Positions 50,231-63,109 are shown, numbered from the stretch's first letter. The stretch is DNA of 64,000 bases from Microcebus murinus (GCF_040939455.1 NC_134108.1:19683501-19747500); one strand, 5' to 3'. A program made the numbers and translations. The notes: generated by a model not told the origin, from the letters alone.

Positions 50231-50707
50231 CATCGCGCCCACGTGTAATGTTCTCTCTCTGAACTTGAGTTCCTTGAGTGTAAGAACCAAGTCTCTTTAT
50301 ATTGTTTTATCTCCTGCACAATCCTGGAGTCCAGTGAGTGAATGAACAATAGCAGTGTGCCTTCTGCCTTAGGGCATTATGCTGGGAAGGGATTTACACA
50401 AAATGAGAGGGGACCCTGACCTAAAGCATAACATCACGGCTATCACACAAAGGCAAGCATATGTCCTCAGGTGAGAAACTGTCATTACAGGCAATCATAA
50501 AGTACCAGAAAAACTGGAGGCAGGTGTGATTAGCTTGTAAATGTCTCCAAAAGAGGTAAATTTTTAACAGTATTTAGGAGGAATAAAGGGTTACAGGCCA
50601 TTGCAGAGGAAAGGTCAGGACAGTTCAAGTAAACAGAAAGGATGGGAGAGGAAGCAGCAGATTAATCATGAACAGGTAAGCTCCAGAGTGGCGCACAGGC
50701 CCCGTGT

Positions 50708-50742
50708 GGGCAGTGGGGGAGGAGGCAGGGGCAGGGGTGGGA
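50708..50742 (+). other. G-rich tract, possible G-quadruplex
   Basis: GGG, GGGGG, GGGG, GGGG and GGG runs within 35 bp, with the last three separated by only 1-2 nt. It lies on the template strand of UTRN. Confidence 0.4.
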
Positions 50743-50974
50743 AGGCCAGATCCCAGCTGGCTCTAAAAACAGCACCTTGAACATTCAAAATCCAACACAA
50801 CCCAGTACTTTTCTAACTGGGCATTACCAAATGTCATTTAGTGTAGAAGTCAGAGGAGTGTCCCTTCTGTTACTCTCTCAGATCTCAGGGAATGAACTAA
50901 GGAGGGAGTTTTTTCTTTAAGGGGTCAAAAGAACCAACAAAAGAAAACACTAAATGTGTTAATACGTTTATCCA

Positions 50975-51302
<328 letters not shown>

Positions 51303-52767
51303 AATACATTTATCCACCCAGAAGTACCACTGAAAACTGGGACCATGTTTGTAATGACACAAAGCAGGCTTCTGTCAATGGAGATTTTGTGGCTGAGTCA
51401 TTTGTCCTCATTTTATAGCTCATCAGGCCTGAGAAGACCTTCCAGACTTGTCAGCTGGGTCCTTGGCTTGCAGCTGAGCCTCTTTCTAACTGCTGTCACC
51501 ATGGACTCCCTGCGCAGACCAAACATCCCTTTTGTGTGCTTGTAATTTACTTCCTATTCTCTTCTCAACATACAGATCACTAGCTGGAGTGTGTTGACTT
51601 TCATTCTTTGCACTGGTTAATTCTGCAACACTTGCTGTGACTACTACAACCTGCTAATTATCTTTGGGGCTCTGCGGATTATTCAGGAGTCAAGGTCATC
51701 TCATTCTTTCTGGCTCATCTGGAGGTGTTTTAAAGCCCTTTCGACTTCTCTTCCACACATATTTTAAAGCTTTTCTTATTTTAAGCTTTGCATTGCTACA
51801 TTTTCTCTAAATGATTCTATACCTCGCTTTTCTCAACTCTCCTCATGTACACAGCTTAAAATTCATTGATAATTTCTATTGACTTTCAAGGAGCAGATTT
51901 TCAACCCTAATATATCATTTTTCTAAGGATGATTTTCAAAGGTTCACTCAACTGCCTAGATATATATCAACAATCAACAAAAGGTAGCAAACAAGAATAC
52001 TTAGAACTTTCCAATTTCTTCTCTTAAAAGCATCGACATATGTCACTTTTCATAACAACTATCTGATAATATATAAATGTTATTTGGATAGACTCAATCA
52101 TTAAAACTAAAACCAATACTATAATCTGCATAGCTTAAATCTATATTATAAGCATTCATATTTCTACTTAATTGTAGGTTATTTGGGGGGAAAGTATTCT
52201 TTTAGTAAAATGACTATCACAGAGTATCATTCTGAACACATTATCAATGAAAAAAATAGATGCATTGATAATGCTAAATTCTCAAGAGACATATTTAAAG
52301 AAAATAGAGCCTTTTATCTAATTTGCTAAGGTGCCAGTTCAAATTTCCATTAGGAATATGATTTTTAAGTGTTTCGTTATTATGGGATTATGTTGAGACA
52401 AATTGTAACACTACACTTTCAAATGGATACAAAGTACTAAAAAGGCAATGACCCACTGCTTTGATTCCTTGATTTCATCTTTTTAAATTGGGTTGCAGCA
52501 TAATTTTTGGAAAAGCTTTGCACATTACTCCTGTGTTTTGGTTAAGTTTGTTCTCCATCTGAGAATGGCATATGTTCAGTTGTTTCAGTACTGCTTGCTG
52601 ATGGGCCAAATGATAGAGCTTTAATAGAAACACAGCCAACTCCTTAAGTAAGGTACACTGTTCAGATTAACTCTACAAACACATCAACCTCTTCATTTAT
52701 CTTTCTCTTAAAAAAAAAAAAAGGCAATCCAAAGATTAGAGTGATTAACTTTGGTAGAATAACTTAC

Positions 52768-52842
52768 AACATAGTGCTTTTTGTAATCTTCGAATTTTGA
52801 TTGCTGTACGGTAGGCAGAGAAACGTACATTATTCAGGTCAG
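52768..52842 (-). CDS. UTRN: UTRN exon (DMD exon 64 equivalent), start of EF-hand-like region
   Basis: This 75-bp exon has both flanking introns in phase 1. It encodes Ala (split), then [20 protein letters not shown] and KALC, then the first base of a Leu codon. This is the start of the helical EF-hand-like segment that packs against the WW domain in the dystrophin-family dystroglycan-binding module. The acceptor is cag|CTGACC and the donor is CTATGTT|gtaagt. The exon is symmetric (75 bp, 1-1 phase), so skipping it would remove 25 residues without a frameshift but would disrupt the module. Confidence 0.97.
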
Positions 52843-53079
52843 CTGAAATGGAAAAAGGAACAATTCACAAGCATGCTTATTATTTAACTAACATTGAGTG
52901 CCCAGAATGCATTTGCTCACTTCAGATGATGGAAAAACACTATGTCTGTCTGAAATAAGGTCTTCACCTAAATTCTACAACATGTATTTAAGAAGTTAAT
53001 TAAATGACTATTAGCACCATATTGAGATATCTCAAAGCAGTGCTACACAGTAAATTGCAAGAAAGCATTTTCAAATAGG

Positions 53080-53690
53080 TGTCAGGGTTCAGAACATGAT
53101 ATCCCAAAGTATGGTGCCTTGGTGCACTAAGTACGTAGAACTGAAGGAGCTTGGAAGGCCTCAGAAGCAAGGTCTTCCTGATCTTCTTCCATTCTCCTGT
53201 CTCCTGTCCCCTGTCCCACTTTCTTCCTTCCAAGTGATGCATAGAAACCAGAACTCTTCTTCCCCAAGGTGAAACATAGACACTTGACCTTCTCTTCCTG
53301 AAAGCAAGCCATAAGACTTACAAAAGTCACTGTCTGACCTTATCTTCTCTCCCTTGAAGACCCTGTGTGACAGCTGTCCTGTCCCAGGGGGAAAAAAGGC
53401 CACACAGAGAGGCCCAGAAGAATCTGAACAGACAGGCTTCGCTGAGTTTCCCCTCAGTCTATCACCACTAGATCACACCCTTTTGTCCCATCACTGGTTG
53501 TCCATTCTTCACTGAACCTAAGCATAAAACCAGACACTTTCCCCTGGGTCTTTGGGTCTTCATTTCTGAAGGCTCCTATGTCACATAAAACTTTGATTAA
53601 ATAAATTTGTTATACTTTATTCTGTTAACCTGTCTTGTGTTATAAGAGTATCACTGTGACACTTATGATGGGTGAGGAATGGTGTTGTAC
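53080..53690 (+). mobile_element. Endogenous-retrovirus LTR-like element, copy B
   Basis: It begins TGTCAGGGTTCAGA and is about 600 bp long. Near the 3' end it has a polyadenylation-like GATTAAATAAATTTG followed by TGTTAACCTGTCTTGTGTTA. It shares ordered blocks with 20269-20760 and is the better preserved of the two. Length, TG start and 3' signal suggest a solo LTR. The family is unassigned. The three overlapping minus ORFs inside it are incidental. Confidence 0.65.
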
Positions 53691-54379
53691 CTTTGATGGA
53701 CAATTAGGTTTTTTTTCCACCAAGCTGTCCATCTCACTACTCACGAAGCTCTGAACTTACTTTGAAGTTCCTTTCATCCTGATTTATTTGCTTCTCCTGC
53801 CCCTTTGTAGATCTGATTAAAATGATTCTATAATCAATGTTCAGATCTTCAGAAACAATGTATATTTCAATTTCTTTCTCTGCCTTCTAAAGACAGAGTA
53901 TCAGAGACTAGTGAAGTTAGAAGAAAACTCAGAAATCATCAAAATCTGCCCACTCATTTTAAAAACCAGTAGCTTTTCTCCTGCTTGTCCAACCTTTGCA
54001 GAATCCCTCACCCATCCAAGTAGCTCATGCGGTAGCCCAATATTTACAGAGATAAAAAGGGGCACCCCTCTTGCTGAAATGGGAGTGGGAGAGGGGGGCC
54101 TAGTGTGCTGCTCTAATCCTCCAGCAGCCCTTGAGTTAGTTACACAAAGAGAAAACTTTCAAAACTACTGGAAAAACCTGAAGGAAGTAGGATAAATAGT
54201 CAGTTGAAAGTCATATTCTAGAAATTAAAACAAAACTGGAACTTTCATCTAATGTGCTTTCTTGCATTTTTATATTAAAATGAAATGAAATTCGATAAGC
54301 TAATTTGATGACATTTACTAAGTAAAAAGAGAGCCAAAAGCAAATTTAAAGCAGTGGATTAGAGGTTGCTATATTTTAA

Positions 54380-54384
<5 letters not shown>

Positions 54385-54412
<28 letters not shown>
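54385..54412. repeat. (TA)14 microsatellite
   Basis: Fourteen uninterrupted TA units, about 300 bp downstream of the exon 63 donor. It is likely polymorphic. Confidence 0.95.
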
Positions 54413-54415
<3 letters not shown>

Positions 54416-54713
54416 TCATTAAAGCTGGAGTTTAAGATGACTCACTACGAGGGAATTAAAACCTACAAATACATTCCTCCCTGTCCTTCTACTTTTCTGT
54501 TTCACACAATTTCAAACCACACGATTCTCTTTAAAAGAAAGGCAATACCTGTTTATTGCATTGTCCTTAGAAGTTCAGCTGCTCTTACATGTTAATGACA
54601 TGGATTCAATGTAACATGCCATTAAGAAAAGCTGGTTATAAGTTTCCATTTAAGAATATGAAGTGCTCAGTTCTGTAGGTTAATTCATTACTATTAAATA
54701 AAACAACACTCAC

Positions 54714-54775
54714 CAAGGGATTGAAAGAGTTCAGTCATTTTAGGATGATCCCAACAGGTTGTCTGTGTTTGATGG
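54714..54775 (-). CDS. UTRN: UTRN exon (DMD exon 63 equivalent), end of WW domain
   Basis: This 62-bp exon completes an Asn codon with its first base, then encodes [20 protein letters not shown], and ends one base into the next codon. CWDHP carries the second signature tryptophan and the proline of the WW domain, which with the EF-hands binds the PPxY tail of beta-dystroglycan. The first half of the WW domain sits on the preceding exon, outside the window. The acceptor is ccag and the donor is TTG|gtgagt. The length equals that of DMD exon 63. In DMD this is the first shared exon spliced to the Dp71-specific first exon, so it is the expected entry point for an Up71-type short utrophin transcript. 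Confidence 0.97.
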
Positions 54776-55244
54776 CTGGAAACAAAAGATAAAATTTAAA
54801 AAATAAAAAAACTATAAAACATAATATAGGCAACACAGAAAACACCCAAATAGAAATGTTTTTTTTCACATTTGTATGCAAAATTATCTCCATCATGGAA
54901 CACTCAGAAACCCCAGTGTCCAATTATTACTTAATATTTGAAACACTGAAAATAAAGTTCATTTGAACAACTATATTGTGAAAAGACAGATGAAATTTTT
55001 TTTTTTGCTAATTTCAAAAAGAATTGCAGCTAAAAATTAAAACCTAGATCTAAAGTCTGACTGTCACAGACCCTCAAGTGGTAGGCTTGATGTGGCCAGA
55101 TCAGTGGAGGTTCTAGAATAATTGTATTTCTGTTAAGCAGAAATAGATTTTCATTCAGAGCAAATCTTCTGACAGAAGAAGTGCTGTGAAGAGTTGCTAT
55201 ACTTTAAAAGTCCTAATCAAACTTCCAAAGACCAGGGATATGAA

Positions 55245-55339
55245 TAGTTCGACTCTGGTCTTGAACTCCTAGCCTTGGTCCTCCCCCTTCAGCCTCCCAA
55301 AGTGCTGGGATTAGAGATGTGAGCCACCACGCCTGGCCT
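55245..55339 (-). mobile_element. Alu left-monomer fragment
   Basis: TTGAACTCCTAGCCTTGGTC, CCTCCCAAAGTGCTGGGATT and GTGAGCCACCACGCCTGGCC are the antisense 5' end of an Alu (or a free left monomer). It is truncated at about 95 bp. Confidence 0.85.
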
Positions 55340-55713
55340 GAGAGTTTAACTCTGAATAACATCACTTCACCATCTGTGGAGCCTCCCTCCTCTTTGACCT
55401 TGCATGGAAATTTCCTCAGTACAAATTTGTTCTCTCCCTGTCTTCATGGCAATCTGGATTCCCCACTCCCCTTTGGCTGTTTTTCCTGTTTGCTGTTTTC
55501 ACTCTGCACCCCTCTTCTCAGCTTCCCTCATAAAACCGGCATTAGTTTTTTGTATGGATTCCTCATGATCCTTATTCCTCATTTTTAAAGCAAGTTTTAT
55601 ACATTCCCTTTTTCTGCAAATTCTAAAATGAATTCATGTATTAGTCAAAAGTCTTTGGGGAATAAGATGAAGATAAAACAGATAAATAGAGTGCTTAAAT
55701 TAGGTTCCTTAGA

Positions 55714-55737
55714 GTGTGTGTGTGTGTGTGGGGGGGG
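55714..55737. repeat. (GT)8 followed by G8 tract
   Basis: AGTGTGTGTGTGTGTGTG then a run of eight G. Simple repeat. Confidence 0.9.
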
Positions 55738-56173
55738 TAACAGCTTACAACTTCGATGGTCCAGTGGACTCATATTTAAAAAGAGTTCACTGCCCCTTAT
55801 CTAGGTCAGAATACAGCAATAACATTTAATAGTTCTCCAAAGACTTCTTAGATGACATTCAGTTTTTATAAAACTGTTTAGTGAGCTAAGTGAAACAGCA
55901 TAGTACACAAGAGAGTGTGATATTAAAATATTCATTAAATCAAATTTAAGAGAAATTGTTTTGTAAAAACCTATGCAATATATCAAAAAGTGGGGCATGT
56001 CACTGGGAATAGAATATAATCACTGTTATATAAACCCCAAATAACTCATAATTTGCTTTGAAAAATATTCAAAGTTTATACATGAAATTGGGTATGTAAA
56101 ATGTCCTGGAAATTCCAAAATCTCAAACAAAATAATATACCTATGATGTGAAGATCTGTCTTGGGAAGCAGTG

Positions 56174-56201
56174 GAAGGTTCTAGAAGGTTCTAGAAGGTT
56201 C
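56174..56201. promoter_or_regulatory. Six-unit heat-shock-element-like array (candidate HSF site)
   Basis: GAA, TTC, GAA, TTC, GAA and TTC occur at exact 5-bp steps (56174, 56179, 56184, 56189, 56194, 56199), giving GGTTCTAGAA in tandem. HSF trimers recognise alternating nGAAn units, and three are normally enough. It lies in the intron about 1.4 kb upstream of exon 63 on the transcribed axis. Binding is inferred from the motif only. A tandem duplication of a 10-mer could produce it without function. Confidence 0.5.
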
Positions 56202-58651
56202 TCTTCTACCCTGGTTCTAGACTCCAATGCAGAGGCAAGTGTTTCCCTTGCATGGTCTGCTACTGAACACCAACAAAACCATTCCACCCGTTCACAGTCT
56301 AAATTGCTGCAAAGACCATGGAGCAAGTACTGATTGTCTGATCTAAATTCTTACTATTCACAGTCTGGCTCAGAGCTTGCCAGAAATGTGGAATCTCAGA
56401 AAGAATATTCTCTCTACCATCAATAAGAATTAAAAAAGGATTTGCTGAAAAGATGCAATTTCAGCAATGTCTTAAGGGCCCCCAGTCTTAGACAGGCTAC
56501 CAAAATTCAGTCGATCTCTTGTCTTCTCTTTCGAGTAATTTCAATCCCCATGGCAACAGTACCATCCAGAAACAAATATCCCATCGTGAAGGAAGAAACC
56601 TAGGCTAAAGAACCAAACTAAATCCATCAGTAATGCAGAGCTGGACTTTATACTTAAACAAGAAATATAAGCACACTTCCTCTAGAATCACAGATGTGAT
56701 GCTTCACGTCACACAACCCCTCCAGAACCACCAGGGGAAAGTACCACTACCCGGCCAGGAGAAGACTAAGAATTCAAGAAGAACACCGCTTGCTAATGGC
56801 TCTTTTTAGTGAAGCCACTCCTGCGAGCTGAGGGAACACACACATTTGGCAAACAGATGGAGAGAGGGAAACTGCATCTCCCTTTGTGACTTCAATACCA
56901 GTTGATTCATTAGGCAGAACTGCCAATGCTGAAAATAAATACAGCCTCTGGTTACAAAAGTATAACCGCAGCTTACCAAACAACAGTTTTTTAAAAAAGT
57001 AGATGCAGTTGGCTGTTGGATTTTTCTTTTTTCTTTTTTTCAAGTGGGGAGAAAAGGTTAAAGTAAAATCCACAATGAACCTAAAGGCTTAAACTATTTG
57101 AACAGCTGCAGAGAGAGCTCAGCTCCTCCTGCCAGAAGGCTTCGAGTTCTCCCAGACTAACAACCAAAACAGAATAACAGTAGCATTTCTCCCCCAAATG
57201 ACAACAGTGTGGCTTCCAAATACTCTCAAATATGAAAGGGGAGTGGTGCTTCATATTGTGTTGCTTGATAAGCTAGAAAATTAAATTGTAATTTTGTTAC
57301 TAAAATCTTCTTTTTTAAAAGGCAACACAGACACAGGAATCTAGCCAAGAATAAAATAAAAATCAAAAATCTAACAAAGCAGCAATTAACAGTTCAATCC
57401 AAAATCACAAAAAGCAAACAATAGTGAGAGCGTGTGACATATAACAAGGGTGCCCAGACATCCCAGCTTTGCCTGTGTAGGGAAAACTTGTGAAGGTCCC
57501 TGTTGTAAAAGCAAAAATATTAGTGGGTATCCCATAAAGTTTAAATTATCTTTGAGCTATTTTTAACTCTGCAAACTTAAGAAACTTGATAGCAATGCAA
57601 ATTATTTTTGTCCAAAGAAATGCAAATTGGGCCCATGGGAATGCAATTGATTATTGTCTTGTGTATATTGATCAGTTTGTCAGCTTGCATCTACAGGTAA
57701 ATTCATTTTAGTTTCCCTTATCTGACTATAAAGATGCGGCACTTTATATTCTCTTTGGAACCTATAACAAATTCTCTCTGGTTCCCGTATAAATGAGTTA
57801 AATGAAATATTTGACACATAAGCTCTTTTTATATTTGTATAAGAGTCAAGATCTTACCTATTTGGGAAAAATTATCCTTCAGCACCTGGGACAAACCTGC
57901 TTAATACTGGACTGTATACTGGAATTATACATTACTGTCCTGGTATAATTATTAAAAGTACCCTTTATTATTAAGGGTCCCAGTTGAGATAACATGTAGT
58001 CCCTACATTTTATGGACTTTATTGAAATATTAAACCAATAAGGTTAATATTAAACCAATAGTAAGCAGTGTATCCCTGCATCTATTTTTATTTGTAACAA
58101 CATACTCTGATAAGCCACAGAAAGTAAAATACAAGTAGTATAACATTGTACAACAACAAACAAAATGTTGTGTCCCAACACTGTCTAATATAGGAGACAA
58201 TGAACCCACAGCAAGGTCATGTGCTTTTGATAGAAATCGGTATGATGCCGATTTCTGGGCAAATGACTGCTGGGGAAGATACTCTTTAAACCTATCTGTC
58301 CTCGTTAGAGTGGTCTCATTTTTTTCCATGAAACCTTAAAAGATGTTCAGAAGGCATCCTGCTTGTCCCCAAACTGACAGTCAAATATACCTACTTATTA
58401 CTAGCTACCTAATTTTATGCTCATAACAGGATTTTGTGAGGTTTGCTATTTATCATTCCAATTATAATTATAAAGGCATATAAGAGAAAAAACTAAAGGT
58501 AAGTGAGGTTAAGTAAAAATATTAATGTGGGAAAAAGAACTATGTATATTGCTCTGGGATAAGACGATCACAGGAAGAGAAAAATCTCTTCTTGCCCTGC
58601 CAAGAGATATATAACATACTAAGTCAGAATGTATAATATCAGTTACAGTAA

Positions 58652-58870
58652 TAGCCTCTTATTTGAGTGCTCAATTTGTACCAAGCACTTTTCCAAACTT
58701 TTTCTATGTGTACTCTTGATTCACATGACAAATCTGTGATCTGGGTGACAATATTATCCCCATTTTACAGACGAGGGCAGAGAGCACTCAGACAACTTGC
58801 CCAAGGTCACACAGTAATAGAAATGGGATTTGAACACAGATGTTCTGAATTTAAGCCTGAGCTCTTGATA
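58652..58870 (-). mobile_element. MIR SINE, well preserved
   Basis: CTCTTATTTGAGTGCTCAAT, ATCCCCATTTTACAGACGAG, CTTGCCCAAGGTCACACAGT, and GGATTTGAACACAGATGTTC then GAGCTCTTGAT follow the antisense MIR consensus across nearly its whole length. The 116-residue plus ORF overlapping it is not a gene. Confidence 0.92.
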
Positions 58871-59109
58871 CGGAAGTATATTTGCATAATGAAGGTTTTA
58901 AAATATTTCTTGATGAATCTGTCCAAATTTCAGTCCATGGTCTATCATTATAATCATTACAAACAACCTCATCTCTCTTGCTTCTCTCACCCCTGGCAAA
59001 TCCCAGGCCTGGAGTAGCTCAATTACTCGCCTTCTCTGGACCTGTGCAGCTGTGGATGAAGACAACTGGAGAAAATCACTCAAAAGACGGACTGATTTTA
59101 CTTTAAATA

Positions 59110-59730
59110 TTTGATTTCAAACCTCAAATGTCCAACTGCTGGCAACTGCACTACGCGCCCTAATAAACTTTCTTTCCTAAACTCCAAGACGATGATTTAC
59201 TCCTGTCTTCTCTCTCCCCAAACTGAAGAAAGTTTCCTTCCCTGCCTCAGTGCCACCTGACTTCGTCTCACACTTCATTGAAAAACTAAAACCCAAGAAA
59301 TTAGGACTCCTTTATCTTCCCACCACCAAGTCAGTCAGCCTCCCATCTGCCCGTGTGTCTTCCTCTCTCCTCCTTTAACTGAGACACTGTCCCCTCCCCT
59401 ATCTAAGGCCAATTTTTCCCAAGGATTTCTTTAAAAACTCTAGTGCTGACCTATCAACCCCTCTCTCAGGAAGACTGTTCTCCTTAGAATATAAGTGTTT
59501 ACAGATCTGCTGTGTTTAAACACACACACACACCCCTTGAATCTACATTTCCCACTAGCTATTTTTCTCTCATTCAGACAAAGGTCACAACTGAGTAGTG
59601 CACTGTATCCACCTCCCTTGGCCTCTGACTCTCTCTCTCTCTCCTGCACCCAACCTGGTCCTACCAAAATTATCAAGGAACTCCACGGTGCCAAGCGGAA
59701 TGGCTGCTCCTCAGGATGGGGAGAAACACA
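59110..59730 (+). mobile_element. L2-like LINE relic
   Basis: C/T-rich sequence with phrases such as TTAACTGAGACACTGTCCCC and ATCAAGGAACTCCACGGTGC resembles degraded L2/CR1-clade ORF2 sequence in plus orientation. It has many stops. The assignment is tentative. Confidence 0.35.
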
Positions 59731-60671
59731 GAAGAGACGAGAAACTTCATCAGTAAGTTACAGAGTGTGGTAGGTGGTGAGAGGCGCTATGAAAAATACA
59801 GAAGTCTCCAGAAGATGGGAGGCCATGTGGGGAGTAAACTTCCATGTTCCTCAGGTTTGTGCAGTTTCTTGAGCCCCTCACAAACACTGTCTACTGTCCT
59901 CCAAGTGTTTAAAGGCAGGAAATCCAAAGTTAGGCTTTTTGGAAACATAAGAGTATATTTAAGGGAAAACTTAAGAGTTTGAATGTCAATGTTTCAAGGA
60001 AAAAAAACTTCTGTTAAAAATTCAAGCTATATGCTCCTATTTGATTAATCTTTACAAATTAAGGTACAGGTATCTTTTTTCATCTCGCAATGGCCCCACA
60101 GCGGTCCTTCCTGTATTGTGTGGTAAACCTTTATTAACTGCATCCCTGACCCTAAAAATCAAACTGTACAGTAAGGCTGTGGCGCAAGTATAGTGCAATG
60201 GAGCTGAGTAATCTAGACGATTCCAAGCCAAAATTCTACTCTGTGGCCCCAGCGATGCACAGGTGAATCGCAATAAAGGTGTTATCTTCCTAGGTCCTGA
60301 TATAGCTAATGTCTTTCAAAGACAATGTCCACTTCACCTAAATTATCTCAATTAAACAGGACACCAGTAAATACTCTAGAAGATTTCCAGTGATGATTTG
60401 CTGACTGCTGGCTGCTGCAGGGCAGGCTGTCTGCTATTTAGTTTTCTAGCTAGCCATGGTATGCTCAAGTATCCGAAGCTGCCTCCAAGCCCAGGAGAAG
60501 TTTAGTGATCCCAAGGTGCTTACATTCTTTCACAAAGCAATTTTGTTCTTACCTCCTCATAGCAGAGTTGCCCTAGTGAGTTTTAAGTATTTATTTTCAA
60601 TAACGAGTCACAGACTGTTAGAAAAACAAACTCTCTAGTACATTTTCTTATGCTTCTATTTTACTTATTTC

Positions 60672-60970
60672 TTTTTTATTTTTATTTTTGTTTTTTAGAG
60701 AAAGGGTATTGCTCTATCACCCAGGCTAGAATGCAGTGGCTGAGTCATAGCTCACTATAACCTTTAATTCCTGGGCTCAAACGATCCTCCCTCCTCAGCC
60801 TCCTGAGAAGCTAGGACTATAGGTGTACAGTGCCTGGCTAATTTTTAAAAATATTTTGTAGAGACAGAGCCTCTTGCCTAGGCTGGTCTCAAACTCCTGG
60901 CCTCAAGTGATCCTCCCACCTTGGCCTCCCAAAGTGCTGGGGTTACAGGTGTGAGCTACTGAAGCCCAGC
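60672..60970 (-). mobile_element. Old Alu SINE (AluJ-like)
   Basis: Antisense dimer: T-rich tail, GCTCTATCACCCAGGCTAGA, CACTATAACCTTTAATTCCT, linker TAATTTTTAAAAATATTTTG, and left arm ending at GGTTACAGGTGTGAGCTACT. It is diverged, with no lemur-specific linker. TTATTTCTTT on both sides may be the TSD. Confidence 0.92.
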
Positions 60971-62436
60971 TCATTTATTTCTTTATCCTTAAAACCAAAA
61001 ACACAAGCTCCACTTCTGGAAGAGACTCAAAGTGTGTTCCAAGAGTTCTCCACTTAAAAATCTGGAACCAAAGGAATGGCATGCTTCATCTTGATGAAGG
61101 AGGAAGAGAGAAATGAAGACTACTGTACAAAGACTTTCAGAGAGAACTGTATTTGTTTTTCATTGTTAATTATACCTGTGTTATGGATTTATTTTGTTCT
61201 GGGATAAGTTTTCTATAACCTTTAAAGATAAAGTATGTTATGTTAATTTCTTTGTTGTGGTTATGCATACTTCATTAGCTTAGACTTTCCTGCTAGGCTG
61301 CAGACTTGGAGATCTTTTTGCTGACATTCCTCTCTGCCCTTAGTTAGAGAAGGACTATTTCTCCTATATTACCTAAGCTGGGTCCGCAATTCCTCCAAAG
61401 AAATATGCATTAATTCTCTCCTCTAGATGGTACATGCAGTTCTGCCAAGACAAGTATATGTGGTCTATGCAAATGAGCTGTACGACTGCTATAAAGGGAA
61501 ACTACTCCCCAAGATTTCATTTACAACTATAAACTTCACTTCTTTTCAGCAACTGATGGATCAGGGAAGATACAGTGTGGCCTTGGGGGTGAGAGGAGGG
61601 TCTAAAAGAACTTTGCAGGATTGTCAATAACGGACACAGGAATAGAAAACAAAAACCTAAAGGGAGATGTAATAAATTGAAGAAAATCTTGATTTAGACC
61701 TACTCGAAGGGGAAATTAGAACAAAGGAGAGAAATGAAAGAGTGGTGTTTGCATAGATTAGTTTATTCTGGTTAATACATTGCAATATTGAGGAATGTCA
61801 GTTTTAGAGAATGTGATATGAAAGGTCTATGTAATGAGAGATTACTAAAGTGTCCATATTAAATCTGTTTGTGTGTATATAAGATTGCACACTGCACATA
61901 GGCTCTATGAAGAATTGACACCTGCACTTCATATTCCAGTGGGAAAAACAGAGCCATAGAACTAAGTTGTATTGGTAAAGCTCTGACACGAGAGCAGAAT
62001 AATCATTTGTACCAAGACTAAGGTTAACTGAAAAGTCAAGCACTCAGGGTTTAGAGAAGACATTATAGGGGAAGAAAAGAAAACCATATTTCCTAACTAT
62101 ACCTTCTTAAATTCTATTAACTACTATGGCTTACTGAGGGGCTGAATATGCAGAGAAACCATATACATTTTAAGTCCCACAGGATGTATGAACCAGCTTT
62201 GTTGACTTTCTTACTCAGGGATAAAAATCTCCCCCGTGACAGAAATCTCCTCTCCACATCTCCTGAAACATGAGTGGGGAGAGGCAGAGGAGGGCCAGTT
62301 TGTTTCCCAACTCAGAATTCCTATCAAGGTCCAACCGGCAGGACTGTGGAGAATGGCATCTTCCTATCTATAGAAAAGCACCTTTGTTTATTACTGGACT
62401 ACAATGTGAAATTGCCTTAAACATCTAAAACATATC

Positions 62437-62648
62437 CAGGGGTCCTCAAACTATGGCCCTCAGGCCACATGCTGCCCGCCGAGGACATTTATCCAGCCCG
62501 TGGGTTGTTTTTGCCACCGCTGCCTGTCCTGCTTAGCAGCAAACTCGTCCCGGCCCCACAGTGCGCATGTGTAGAATGTGCACCGCACTCTCTAATGGTC
62601 TGAGGGACAGTGAACTGGCCTCCTGTTTAAAAAGTTTGAGGACTCCTC
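62437..62648 (-). mobile_element. hAT (Charlie-group) MITE, opposite orientation
   Basis: It starts CAGGGGTCCTCAAACTATGG and ends GTTTAAAAAGTTTGAGGACT then CCTC, with TGGTCTGAGGGACAGTGAAC inside. That last segment is the reverse complement of the same segment in the element at 47432, so the two are relatives in opposite orientations with different internal deletions. No clear 8-bp TSD is seen here. Confidence 0.85.
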
Positions 62649-62929
62649 TATTAGCCTATAGAAATTAAGCTACAGCAAAGCCAACACAAAGGCAGGGTAG
62701 TGTACTGGAAAAAGTGTGGGCTTTGTCCTTGGACAGCTGTGCTCACTTGCTGGCACACATTAGGTGCATAATAAATGGTAACTAGTCTATATTATGAAAG
62801 AAAGGGTGTTTCCTCAGAGTTTTCCCACTATTATTCTCCTTCTTGAATATAATCCTTCTTCCTATCCAAATGCTTCATGTGACTAAAAAATTCTGTTCTC
62901 TGCCTCAACTAATACAGGGACAGGATGCA

Positions 62930-63099
62930 GTATCACGTAGCAGTCAGGAGTTTGAGAGCAGGAGACAGTTTCTGGGTTTGAACACTAGCTCCTGTCTTTC
63001 CTGGCTGTGTGATGTCAAGCAAGCTATGTATGTATTTATTAATCACTTATTAATGCATTTATTGATTATTTTTAAGCTTTGCCTATAAATGGAAGTAAT
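62930..63099 (+). mobile_element. MIR SINE, 5' piece (split by Alu)
   Basis: GTAGCAGTCAGGAGTTTGAG, GTTTCTGGGTTTGAACACTA, CCTGGCTGTGTGATGTCAAG. This is the sense MIR start, continuing at 63454 beyond the Alu. Confidence 0.8.
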
Positions 63100-63109
63100 C
63101 ATAGTATTT

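Larger units (their letters stand above)
52843..54713 (-). other. UTRN intron 63/64
   Basis: This 1.9-kb intron is about one-third occupied by the LTR-like element at 53080-53690, and a (TA)14 tract lies at 54385-54412. 53700-54380 shows nothing recognisable. Confidence 0.85.

Noticed and set aside
58667..59017. 116-residue plus ORF
   Set aside because: It lies mostly over a MIR SINE.
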